Origin: DASQPR01 sp963727415
GTDB lineage: Bacteria; Actinomycetota; Actinomycetes; Mycobacteriales; Micromonosporaceae
DNA length: 64,000 bases
Assembly: GCA_963727415.1 (NCBI GenBank)
Contig: CAVSGF010000002.1
Location: forward strand, 1,612,001-1,676,000
Direction: 5' to 3'
This document shows, one piece after another, positions 52,416 to 60,857 of the stretch. A program made the translations under genes and the position numbers. Every line of letters starts with the position of its first letter. Position 1 is the first letter of the stretch. The notes below the pieces were generated by a model. It ran no database searches. It was not told the DNA's origin and worked only from the letters and a program-made list of their open reading frames with translations.

Positions 52416-53732
52416 GTGGCGGATCTTGATGGAAGCCGGACCGATCAGGTTGCGCCGCGATCGCTGAAGGTGGACCCCGCATCGGGCGACGCCCGAACGC
52501 CGCACGATGTGGAGTCGCTCGTCAACGAGTTCTGCGATCGCATTGACGCGGTCGAGCCGATCGTGCATGCCTTCGTGCCCGAACCCGACCGACGCGAGCG
52601 GATCAGGGCGGACCTCGGGTCCGCCCGCGGATCGTGGCGCGGGGTTCTGGTCGGGGTCAAGGACATCATCCGGGTCGACGGATTCCCGACCCGGGCCGGA
52701 TCGACCGTACCCCCTGCCGACCTCGCCGGTCGGCAGGCGTCCGCGGTCACGCGGCTGCTCACGGCCGGGGCGGTCGTGGCCGGCAAAACAGTCACGGCGG
52801 AGTTCGCCGTGGCGGCTCCGGGCCCAACCACCAACCCGTACGATCCGGCACACACCCCGGGCGGATCGAGCAGCGGTTCCGCGGCGGCGGTCGCGGCCGG
52901 AATGGTGCCGCTCGCTCTCGGTACGCAGACGATCGGCTCGATCGTGAGACCGGCCGCGTACTGCGGGGTCGTCGGTTTCCGCGGCTCCCATGGGCGGGTC
53001 GCGATCGACGGGATTCTGCCCTACTCGCCGACCCTCGACACGCTCGGATGGTTCACCGCCGACGTCGCGAGCGCGACGCTCGCGGCGCGGCTGCTCTACA
53101 CCGATTGGCGAGCGGACGCCGTCGCGGCGTCCCGGCCGGTGCTCGGAGTGCCGTCCGAGCGTTTCCTGACCGAGGCGTCCGAGCCGGCGCGCGCGGCATT
53201 CGCGCGCCACCTGCGGATTCTTGCCGATGCGGGGTACGAGATTCGGCGGACTGACGTGTTCTCCGACTTCGAAGAGATCGCCGGCGGGTTCTTCACCATC
53301 AACCGCTGGGAACTCGCGAACGCTCACCGTGGATGGTTCGACCGGTACGAGCCGCGGTACCGCCCGGCCACCGCCGACGCGATCCGTCAGGGCCGCGGGC
53401 TCGACCCGGCCGAGTATCCGGAAGTGATGAGCTGGCGCACCGAGTTCGTTCGGCGGATCGCCAGCGTGACGAATGACGACGGCATCGACGTCTGGGTAGC
53501 GCCGGCGGCGACCGGCACCGCGCCCGCCGGATTGGAGAGCACCGGGAACCCCGTCATGTGTGTCCCGTTCAGCCTGCTCGGCGGCCCCGCCGTCAGCGTT
53601 CCCGGCGGGTTCGACGAACGGGGCCTGCCGTGGGGGCTGCAGTGCGTCGGCCTCCCCGGCTACGACGAGGAGCTGTTGTGGGCGGCCGCCGGTATCGAAG
53701 CCGCCATTAGCCGACCGGTTCGCCCGCGGTAA
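52416..53732 (+). CDS. Amidase-signature family hydrolase
   Basis: 438 residues from GTG. The Ser-cisSer-Lys triad is complete: Lys in GVLVGVKDIIRVDGFPT, the Gly/Ser motif HTPGGSSSGSAAAVAAGM with the cis-Ser, and the nucleophile Ser region LGTQTIGSIVRPAAYCGVVG. The C-terminus has a typical PAATGTAPAGLESTGNP / GLPWGLQCVG ending. It hydrolyses an amide of unknown identity; indole-acetamide, urea-carboxylate-type and other amidases share the fold. The 3' end overlaps the convergent membrane-protein remnant by 26 bp. Confidence 0.92.
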   Translation: MADLDGSRTDQVAPRSLKVDPASGDARTPHDVESLVNEFCDRIDAVEPIVHAFVPEPDRRERIRADLGSARGSWRGVLVGVKDIIRVDGFPTRAGSTVPPADLAGRQASAVTRLLTAGAVVAGKTVTAEFAVAAPGPTTNPYDPAHTPGGSSSGSAAAVAAGMVPLALGTQTIGSIVRPAAYCGVVGFRGSHGRVAIDGILPYSPTLDTLGWFTADVASATLAARLLYTDWRADAVAASRPVLGVPSERFLTEASEPARAAFARHLRILADAGYEIRRTDVFSDFEEIAGGFFTINRWELANAHRGWFDRYEPRYRPATADAIRQGRGLDPAEYPEVMSWRTEFVRRIASVTNDDGIDVWVAPAATGTAPAGLESTGNPVMCVPFSLLGGPAVSVPGGFDERGLPWGLQCVGLPGYDEELLWAAAGIEAAISRPVRPR

Positions 53733-54350
53733 GGCTGGCCGCCGACGTGATGATTGGAGGCTCAGCCGCAGCGGCGTCAACGGGGCGCCGTCGCGCCGCC
53801 CGCACTGCCATCACCAGCGTCGCCACGACGGGTGTGTAGACCATGACCGCGGTGAGCATGCCCCACCAGAACCGGGCGCTGCCGACCTCTGCCGTGACTC
53901 CGTCGCCAGCCCGCCGGGCGACGTACACCAGCAGCGGCAGGTAGAACAGTGTGAAGTAGCCGACCGCGGCCAGGCAGCCGGCCAGCCAGACCCAGCGGAA
54001 CCAGGTGCCGATCCGGATGTCACGCGGGTCGGCCCGTTCCAGCTCAGCGCGCTGCCCCTCGTCGAGACGGCCGAAGGCCCGCCGCAGCAGCAGTGACTTG
54101 ACCCGCCACAGGTCCCGGCAGCCGGTCGCCGTGACCAGGACGGCGTACAGGTCGGTACGCAGGAACACCATGCACTGCCACAGCGTGCTGGCGACCAGCA
54201 CGAACACGAGGGCGCGGATCGGGCGCACGGGCCCGAGGACGAGCTGTGCGGCCAGCAGCGCCGCGAGCACGACCATGTCGATGGCGAGCACGAACCGCGA
54301 TGCCCCACGCGGCCATGCGCGATCTCGCAGCCACCTGCCGGGATTGCTGG
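53707..54350 (-). pseudogene. C-terminal remnant of an M50-like membrane protein
   Basis: About 214 residues without an N-terminus. Four hydrophobic helices flank a loop FLRTDLYAVLVTATGCRDLWRVKSLLLRR and DPRDIRIGTWFRWVWLAG, which recall actinomycete M50-type (peptide zinc metalloprotease-like) membrane proteins. The HExxH half is absent: in-frame sequence upstream of the GTG at 54291 (NPGRWLRDRAWPRGASRF) still looks coding and stops at a TAA 3 bp from rmlD. Truncation by insertion of the neighbouring rhamnose genes is the simplest reading. The family assignment is from memory. Confidence 0.6.
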
Positions 54351-54354
54351 AGCC

Positions 54355-55209
54355 TTATTGGACGCGCATCGCTGCCAGCCCGGCGGCCAGCTGGTCGGAC
54401 CAGTGCGCGAGCGGCGCGAACCCGGCCGCCGTCCACCGATCGTGGCCGAGCAGGCTGTACGCCGGTCGCGGCGCGGGCCGGCGGAACGCCGCGCTCGTGG
54501 TCGGCCGTATCCGGTCGGGATCCAGACCGGACGCCTCGAATGCGGCCCGGGCCAGCCCGTACCAGGTTGTCTCGCCCGACGCGGTGCCGTGGTAGATCCC
54601 GGCCGGAGCGTCGGCCGCGCCGAGTGCGACCAGGCGCGCCGCCAGGGCACCCGACCAGGTCGGCTGGCCGCGCTGGTCGTCCACCACGTCCAGGGTGTCC
54701 TGGGTCGCGGCGGCGTTTAGCACGGTGGCCACGAAGTTGCGGCCATGCGCGCCGTATAGCCAGGACGTCCGGACCACGTAGCCGGTGTCCGGCAGCGTGC
54801 CCAGCACGGCCCGCTCGCCAGCGAGCTTGCTCCGCCCGTAGGCGTTGACCGGCGCGGTCGGCGCGTCCTCCGGGTAAGGCGTCGTCGCGTCCCCGGCGAA
54901 CACATAGTCGGTGGAGACGTGCAGCAGCCGGGCGCCTGTATCCCGGCAGGCGGCGGCGAGATGGCCGACGGCCGTGCCGTTCACCGCGGTAGCCGCTGCC
55001 TCGGCCGTCTCCGCGCCATCAACGTCTGTCCATGCGGCGGCGTTCACCACCACGTCGTGCCCCGCGACGGCGGTGCGGACCGCGCACGGGTCGGTGACGT
55101 CGAGGTCGGCCCGAGGCGCGGCGGTTACGACGCCGTGGCCGGCGTCGGCCAGCGCCGCCAGCACGTCCCGGCCGAGCATGCCGGCCGCGCCAGTGACCAG
55201 CCAGCGCAT
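54355..55209 (-). CDS. rfbD: dTDP-4-dehydrorhamnose reductase
   Basis: 284 residues. The NAD(P) motif is MRWLVTGAAGMLGRDVLAAL, and the SDR catalytic pair YGRSKLAGE follows the LLHVSTDYVFAGD motif typical of RmlD. It reduces dTDP-4-keto-L-rhamnose to dTDP-L-rhamnose, the activated sugar for surface polysaccharide. The ATG overlaps the upstream rfbB stop by one base (TGATG). Confidence 0.95.
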   Translation of the reverse strand: MRWLVTGAAGMLGRDVLAALADAGHGVVTAAPRADLDVTDPCAVRTAVAGHDVVVNAAAWTDVDGAETAEAAATAVNGTAVGHLAAACRDTGARLLHVSTDYVFAGDATTPYPEDAPTAPVNAYGRSKLAGERAVLGTLPDTGYVVRTSWLYGAHGRNFVATVLNAAATQDTLDVVDDQRGQPTWSGALAARLVALGAADAPAGIYHGTASGETTWYGLARAAFEASGLDPDRIRPTTSAAFRRPAPRPAYSLLGHDRWTAAGFAPLAHWSDQLAAGLAAMRVQ

Positions 55210-56189
55210 CAGGTAGCCCCCGGCTTAAGCGGCTCCCACCACGCGCGGTTCGCGCTGTACCAGTCGACCGTCGATGCCAGGCCGACGTCCAGCGTGACTG
55301 ATGGCTGGTAGCCCAGCTCGTCGGTGATCTTGGCGATGTCGAGCGAATACCGCCGGTCGTGACCCTTTCGGTCCGGCACGGGCCGGACCGCCGACCAGTC
55401 CGCTCCGCACGCGGCGAGCAGGCGCTCGGTCAGCTCGCGATTGGTCAGCTCAGTACCGCCGCCGATGTGGTAGACCTCGCCGGCCCGGCCCTTCTCCAGC
55501 ACCAATGCGATGCCCCGGCAATGGTCGTCCACGTGGAGCCAGTCACGCACGTTGGCGCCGTCGCCGTACAGCGGGACGGTGCCTCCGTCGAGCAGGTTCG
55601 TCACAAACAGTGGGATGACCTTCTCCGGGAACTGGTACGGCCCGTAGTTGTTCGAGCACCGGGTGACCACGGCGTCCATCCCGTGTGTACGGTGCGCCGC
55701 GAGCACCATCAGGTCAGAGGCCGCCTTGCTGGCCGCGTACGGGGAGTTCGGGGCGACCGGCCAATCCTCGGTCCATGAGCCGGACTCGATCGACCCGTAC
55801 ACCTCGTCCGTGGACACGTGCACGAAGCGGTCGACGCCGGCCATCCGGGCCGAGTCGAGCAATCGTTGCGTACCGGCGACGTTAGTGGTGACAAACGGTG
55901 ACGCGTCGAGGATGGAACGGTCGACGTGCGACTCAGCCGCGAAGTGCACGACAACCGAAGTGTCGGACATCAGACCATCGACCGTGTCACGGTTGGCGAC
56001 GTCGCCAACGACCATCGTCAGTCGTGGATCAGATGCGACGTCGGCGAGGTTCCCTCCGGAACCCGCATACGTGAGCTTGTCCAACACCGTGACCTGGGCA
56101 TCCGCGAGGGCCGGATACCGGCCGGCGAGCACCGCGCGCACGAAGTTGGAACCAATGAAACCGGCTCCGCCGGTGACCAGGATCCTCAT
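55209..56189 (-). CDS. rfbB: dTDP-glucose 4,6-dehydratase
   Basis: 326 residues. MRILVTGGAGFIGSNFVRAV binds NAD; VVHFAAESHVDRSI, HVSTDEVYGS (Thr-Asp-Glu catalytic) and YAASKAASDLM (Tyr-Lys) are the dehydratase signatures; RCSNNYGPYQFPEKVIPLF binds the nucleotide sugar. It converts dTDP-glucose to dTDP-4-keto-6-deoxyglucose. It is divergent from rfbA over 73 bp, so all four rhamnose genes are likely controlled from one intergenic region. Confidence 0.97.
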   Translation of the reverse strand: MRILVTGGAGFIGSNFVRAVLAGRYPALADAQVTVLDKLTYAGSGGNLADVASDPRLTMVVGDVANRDTVDGLMSDTSVVVHFAAESHVDRSILDASPFVTTNVAGTQRLLDSARMAGVDRFVHVSTDEVYGSIESGSWTEDWPVAPNSPYAASKAASDLMVLAAHRTHGMDAVVTRCSNNYGPYQFPEKVIPLFVTNLLDGGTVPLYGDGANVRDWLHVDDHCRGIALVLEKGRAGEVYHIGGGTELTNRELTERLLAACGADWSAVRPVPDRKGHDRRYSLDIAKITDELGYQPSVTLDVGLASTVDWYSANRAWWEPLKPGAT

Positions 56190-56262
56190 GACCAGCGGAG
56201 TCTAACGGCCAGTTTCACCACTGTCCGTACGCCACGCGGTTACGCTGCGCTACGCTGTCGCG

Positions 56263-57129
56263 GTGCGTGGCATCCTCCTCGCCGGCGGCACTGGCTCGCG
56301 CCTGTGGCCGATCACCCAGGCGGTCTCCAAACAACTCATGCCGGTATTCGACAAGCCGATGATCTATTACCCGCTGACCACGCTCGTAGCGGCCGGCATC
56401 CGGGAGATCATGATCATCACTACGCCCGACGATCAGGACCAGTTCCGTCGGCTGCTCGGCGACGGCTCGCGGTTCGGTCTGGAGCTGCGCTATGCGGCCC
56501 AGCCCCGGCCGGACGGCATCGCCCAAGCGTTCCTCATCGCGCGGGACTTCGTGGCCGGCGAACCGGTCGCGCTGATCCTGGGGGACAACCTCTTCCACGG
56601 CGGCAGCGTGGGCCGACCGCTTTACCCGGGCGAGACGCTCGATGGTGGGCTGATCTTCGCATGCCACGTGTCCAATCCGGAGGACTACGGCGTCGTCGAG
56701 TTCCGTCCGGACGGCACGGTGGTGTCCATCGAGGAGAAGCCCAAGCAGCCCAAGAGCCGGTATGTCGTGCCGGGCCTGTATTTCTACGACGCGGACGTAG
56801 TGAAGATTGCCGAGAACCTGCGCCCGAGCGCACGCGGAGAGCTGGAGATCACTGACATCAATACGGAGTACATGCGGCAGGGTCGCCTCCACGTACGCAC
56901 CCTGGACCGGGGCACTGCGTGGCTGGATACCGGCACGTTCGGCTCGCTCGTAGCGGCGGCTGAGTACGTGCGCGTGATCGAGGAGCGGCAGGGCTCCAAG
57001 ATTGGCTGCATCGAGGAGGCGTCCTGGCGCGCCGGGTTCATCGACAGCGACCGGCTGCGCGGACTGGCCGGGCCGCTGTTGCGCAGCGGGTACGGCAGAT
57101 ATCTGATGGAACTGCTGGAGGAGCGATGA
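56263..57129 (+). CDS. rfbA: Glucose-1-phosphate thymidylyltransferase
   Basis: 288 residues from GTG. RGILLAGGTGSRLWPITQAV is the nucleotidyl-transferase signature; SKQLMPVFDKPMIYYPLTTL, LILGDNLFHG (metal-binding Asp), VVSIEEKPKQPKS and TAWLDTGTF are all diagnostic of RmlA. It makes dTDP-glucose, the precursor for the divergent rfbB product. The stop overlaps the rfbC start (ATGA). Confidence 0.96.
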   Translation: MRGILLAGGTGSRLWPITQAVSKQLMPVFDKPMIYYPLTTLVAAGIREIMIITTPDDQDQFRRLLGDGSRFGLELRYAAQPRPDGIAQAFLIARDFVAGEPVALILGDNLFHGGSVGRPLYPGETLDGGLIFACHVSNPEDYGVVEFRPDGTVVSIEEKPKQPKSRYVVPGLYFYDADVVKIAENLRPSARGELEITDINTEYMRQGRLHVRTLDRGTAWLDTGTFGSLVAAAEYVRVIEERQGSKIGCIEEASWRAGFIDSDRLRGLAGPLLRSGYGRYLMELLEER

Positions 57130-57728
57130 AGGCACGCCCGCTGTCCGTCGCAGGTGCCTGGGAGGTCACGCCGGTGATTTGGCCGGATGACCGCGGGCTG
57201 CTCCTGGAGACGTTCCGCCCAGACAAGCTGGCCGCCGAGATCGGCCAGCGGATCACCGTCGCGCAGGGCAACCTGTCGGTTTCCCGGCGCGGGGTAGTGC
57301 GCGGGGTGCACTTTGCCGACGTACCGCCGGGGCAAGCGAAGTACGTCACCTGCGTACGCGGCGCAGGCCTCGACGTGGTGGTGGACATCCGGGTCGGCTC
57401 GCCCACGTACGGCCGGTACGACGTGGTCCGGTTGGATGACGTGGAACGGCGGGCGGTGTACATCTCGGCCGGCCTCGGGCACGCGTTCTGCGCGCTGGAG
57501 GATGACACGGCGCTGTCGTACCTGTGCTCGACGATTTACAACCCGCCGGTCGAGCACACCGTCCACGCTCTCGACCCGGCCCTGGACCTGCCCTGGCCTG
57601 ACATGCCGCTCGTGCTGTCGCCGCGCGACCATGAGGCACCCACGGTGGCTGAGGCCCGGGAGCGCGGCCTGCTGCCCGACTACGTGAGTGCGATGGCCGC
57701 CCTGAAGCGGGAGAACGCCTCGGGTTAG
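57126..57728 (+). CDS. rfbC: dTDP-4-dehydrorhamnose 3,5-epimerase
   Basis: 200 residues of a cupin. Motifs: DDRGLLLETFRPDKL, NLSVSRRGVVRGVHFADVPP (catalytic His), AKYVTCVRGAGLDVVVDIRVGSPTYG, and the LGHAFCALEDDTALSYLCS / YNPPVEHTVHALDPAL strands. It epimerises C3 and C5 of dTDP-4-keto-6-deoxyglucose. With rfbA, rfbB and rfbD the pathway to dTDP-L-rhamnose is complete. Confidence 0.95.
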   Translation: MKARPLSVAGAWEVTPVIWPDDRGLLLETFRPDKLAAEIGQRITVAQGNLSVSRRGVVRGVHFADVPPGQAKYVTCVRGAGLDVVVDIRVGSPTYGRYDVVRLDDVERRAVYISAGLGHAFCALEDDTALSYLCSTIYNPPVEHTVHALDPALDLPWPDMPLVLSPRDHEAPTVAEARERGLLPDYVSAMAALKRENASG

Positions 57729-58371
57729 CGGCATCGGCACGCATCCCGCGCAGCCGCTGGTCTAGTGGGCGGCATCCGTCGCCGGTACCAGGAGCGGATC
57801 GGTGCCGCGAGTCAATGCGTGGATGGTGGCCCGCGCCTTCTCCTGGCGGCCCGGGTTCCGGCGCCCAGCGCGTAGTGGACGGACAGGTCGGGCGACGCCG
57901 CGGCCAGGTTCGGCAGCAGCCCCGGTTGGTGGTCACCGACGCCGGCGCGGCCTCCAGGATCCAGACATGTTTGGCGAGTTCCACACAATAGGTCTGATAC
58001 ACGCATCGCATGCTATAAAGTCATGGTTGATGTATGACATGCAGATACTCGGCTAGATACCTCGAACATTGATTTATCTCATCATTGGGTCGGATTGGGT
58101 CAGCACGGCCCGGCCCGCCCGGTGATGGGCGAACGGACCGCATTGGGCGGAGGAGTCCGCCACCTCATGCGCCGGACTGGGGCGCCTGGTCAACGGTTGG
58201 CTGCCAGCAACCCGACATCAGGTGGCGCGACGTCGGGCGGGCCTGTCGGTGCCGACTGTGGTGGGAGCCGGAACCCGAGCCCGATGCCCTTGTGCATGCC
58301 GGGCGCACGCGCCGCCTATAGGCAACGACTCAGCTTGCGAACCACGCACGATCATCGAAATGGAGGCGGGA
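57729..58371. other. Intergenic region before the exopolysaccharide genes
   Basis: About 640 bp without a convincing gene. The first 250 bp are GC-rich with only short unconvincing frames. From about 57985 to 58085 the composition turns markedly A/T-rich, unlike the rest of the window, and contains imperfect dyads such as GTCAT...ATGAC (58019-58037). This patch probably holds the promoter or a regulatory site for the sugar-transferase gene, with a long 5' leader to 58372. Confidence 0.45.
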
Positions 58372-59907
58372 GTGACAGCGACGGAGGCGCAGCTTCCCCT
58401 AGAGACTCGCGGCGAAGACGCCTCGGTGACGCAGCCCCTGGCTGCCATAGATCTACCGAACCGGGCTGGCTTCGTCCGTGCGAGTTGGGAAGCGCGTTAC
58501 GTACGCCTTGTCGTGCTCATGGACTTCATCGTCGGCGCGGTCGCCGGTGTCACCGCGCTGGCGGTCCGGTTCGGCGATGAGCTGAGCGCCACATACAACC
58601 GCGACTACCTCTGGATAACCCTCGCCTTCCCGTTCGGGTGGTTGTTCACGCTTGCGGTGAGTAGGGCGTTCGAAGCCCGCTATCTGTTCGTGGGCAGCGA
58701 TGAGTACGAGCGGGTCCTTCGGTCGGGCATCACACTTATGGCGGTCTCCGTCCTTATCGCCTTTGCGTTGAACCTGCACCTGTCGCGGGTCTACCCGTTG
58801 ATCGCCATCCCGGAAGTGATCGTCCTGAGCCTGGTCATGCGCTTCGGTATGCGGCGCACGCTTCATCGCGCATGGGCGAAGGGACGGCGGCTGTGCCGAG
58901 TTATCCTCGTCGGCCACGAACAGTCAGTCTGGGACCTCACCCGAAAACTCAGTCGAGAACGCTTCCACGGCATGGGCGTCGTCGGCGTGTGCCTCCCCGG
59001 CGCGCCGATGCTCGCGAGAGCGATGCTGCCCGCCGAACAGGAACTGCCGCACGTGTTCTGCAGCCTCGGTGTCGAGCAGGTCGCTCAAGCGGTAGCCCGG
59101 GCCGAGGCGGATACCGTCATCGTCCTGCCCTGCCCTGAGCTCGACGCATCCGCGATACGCCGGCTTGCCTGGAAGCTCGAGCGCGACGACGTCGACCTGA
59201 TTCTCGCCAGCGCATTGCTGGACGTGGCCGGCGACCGTACAACCATCCGACCGGTCGACGGCCTTCCGCTCCTGCACGTCGAGCACCCCCGGCTCAAAGG
59301 ATCTCGCCGGATGGTCAAAGAGGTGTTCGACCGCGCGGGCGGAATCGCCGGCCTCGTGCTCCTGATGCCGCTCACGCTTGTCATCGCCGCGCTCGTGAAG
59401 TGTACGACCGGCGGGCGTGGCCCGCTGATCTTCCAACAGGTCCGCGTCGGCCGCGACGGCCAGACGTTCATGATGTACAAGTTCCGGACGATGTATCCGG
59501 ACGCCGAGGATCGACTGAGCCAGCTGCGGCACCTTAACGAGAACGATGGCGTCCTCTTCAAAATGCGCGGTGACCCTCGGATCACGCCTATCGGCCGGTG
59601 GCTGCGCCGGTTCTCGCTCGACGAGATCCCGCAGTTGTTCAACGTGGTGAAGGGCGACATGTCACTCGTCGGGCCCCGGCCACCGCTGCCGCGGGAGGTT
59701 GCCGAGTACGCGTTCGATGTGCGCCGCCGTCTCGTCGTCAAGCCAGGAGTCACCGGGCTATGGCAGGTATCTGGCCGGTCCGACCTGTCCTGGGAGGAGT
59801 CGATTCGCCTCGATCTTCGCTACGTCGAGAACTGGTCGCTGCCACTGGATCTGCTGATCCTGGCGCGCACCGTAATCGCCGTCGTCCGAAGTTCTGGAGC
59901 GTACTGA
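58372..59907 (+). CDS. Polyprenyl-phosphate sugar-1-phosphate transferase (WbaP/CpsE type)
   Basis: GTG 58372 behind GGAGG gives 511 residues. N-terminal half: four or five membrane helices and a CoA-binding-like soluble domain (RLCRVILVGHEQSVWDL). C-terminal half: the bacterial sugar transferase domain with one membrane-entry helix (RAGGIAGLVLLMPLTLVIAALV), IFQQVRVGRDGQTFMMYKFRTM, the catalytic FSLDEIPQLFNVVKGDMSLV, GPRPPLPREV and GVTGLWQVSGRSDLSWEESI. It starts repeat-unit assembly of an exopolysaccharide by loading a sugar phosphate on undecaprenyl phosphate. Confidence 0.95.
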   Translation: MTATEAQLPLETRGEDASVTQPLAAIDLPNRAGFVRASWEARYVRLVVLMDFIVGAVAGVTALAVRFGDELSATYNRDYLWITLAFPFGWLFTLAVSRAFEARYLFVGSDEYERVLRSGITLMAVSVLIAFALNLHLSRVYPLIAIPEVIVLSLVMRFGMRRTLHRAWAKGRRLCRVILVGHEQSVWDLTRKLSRERFHGMGVVGVCLPGAPMLARAMLPAEQELPHVFCSLGVEQVAQAVARAEADTVIVLPCPELDASAIRRLAWKLERDDVDLILASALLDVAGDRTTIRPVDGLPLLHVEHPRLKGSRRMVKEVFDRAGGIAGLVLLMPLTLVIAALVKCTTGGRGPLIFQQVRVGRDGQTFMMYKFRTMYPDAEDRLSQLRHLNENDGVLFKMRGDPRITPIGRWLRRFSLDEIPQLFNVVKGDMSLVGPRPPLPREVAEYAFDVRRRLVVKPGVTGLWQVSGRSDLSWEESIRLDLRYVENWSLPLDLLILARTVIAVVRSSGAY

Positions 59908-60094
59908 TGTAGGCAGGACACGGCGGACCAAGCTCCGCGCGCGGAGACCGACTCATGCGTAGGCATATCAGCCCGAGCGGGCCAACCGTCCTTGGTTGGT
60001 CCACCGAGATGCCAACGGTCTCATTTCAGGTGACGTTCGAACGGCGGTAGCAGTGCTTTCCCGGGGGTGCCCTCGGGTGGACAAGGGGATGACG

Positions 60095-60793
60095 ATGGAC
60101 TTCTGGGACCTCGGCAAACTAATCGCCAGACGCTGGCGCATCTGTCTACCCCTGTTCCTACTCACCATCACCGCCACCACACTCATCCACGCCAACATCA
60201 AACCTGACTACCAAGCCACCGCCTACCTCCAACTCGTCCCACCCATACCCGTCGCCGTACCCGCCGGCAAACCTATACCCGTCCAGCGCAACCCCTGGCT
60301 TTATGAAGACCTCAAAACCATCGGCAACGCCGCCCTCATCTCCGTCCAGGACATCGGCTACGTCCAACATCTCAAAGACGCCGGATACACCGACGCCTTC
60401 ACCGTCACCATGGGCGACACCACCCCACTGATCACCTTCCAAGTCACTGCCAAATCCGCCCGCCAAGCCACCGCCACCGCTAACCAACTCATCAACCGCT
60501 TCAACCAAAGCCTGCAAACCCTCCAAACCACCTACGGCGTCGTCCCCGTCGACCTCATCACCAGCCGCCGCCTCGACAACGGCGCCAACACCACCATCTC
60601 CACCGCGAACGCCAAGCGCGCCCTCATCGCCGTCGCCGCCGCCGGCCTCCTACTAACCATCGCCCTCACCGTCGCCGCCGACGCCTGGCAACGCCGCCGC
60701 GAACAGCGACGCCAACTCCCCACCATGAACCCCCCACCAAACACTCACCAACCCACGACCGCCGCCACCATGGCCCGCCAACTAGGCGTATGA
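60095..60793 (+). CDS. Wzz-like polysaccharide chain-length / co-polymerase protein
   Basis: ATG 60095 (6 nt after AAGGGG) gives 232 residues. There are two membrane helices, at about 18-36 (RICLPLFLLTITATTLIHA) and about 180-200, flanking an extracytoplasmic region with VTAKSARQATATANQLINRF, the usual Wzz/KpsE-type layout. The cytoplasmic tail is short and has no BY-kinase. Base composition is odd: the coding strand is very rich in C and poor in G, and CAA, AAA and CTA codons are common, unlike all neighbours. This suggests acquisition from another genome. Confidence 0.75.
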   Translation: MDFWDLGKLIARRWRICLPLFLLTITATTLIHANIKPDYQATAYLQLVPPIPVAVPAGKPIPVQRNPWLYEDLKTIGNAALISVQDIGYVQHLKDAGYTDAFTVTMGDTTPLITFQVTAKSARQATATANQLINRFNQSLQTLQTTYGVVPVDLITSRRLDNGANTTISTANAKRALIAVAAAGLLLTIALTVAADAWQRRREQRRQLPTMNPPPNTHQPTTAATMARQLGV

Positions 60794-60857
60794 CACATGA
60801 CCGCGGACCCGTGCCGTGCGAGATGTTGCCCGGTACGGAGATGGAAGGAGAAAGACG

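Noticed and set aside
57346..58011. Minus-strand open frame spanning the rfbC end and the intergenic region
   Set aside because: No start signal or motif, and half of it is antisense to rfbC; short stretches look faintly protein-like but not enough to call a remnant.
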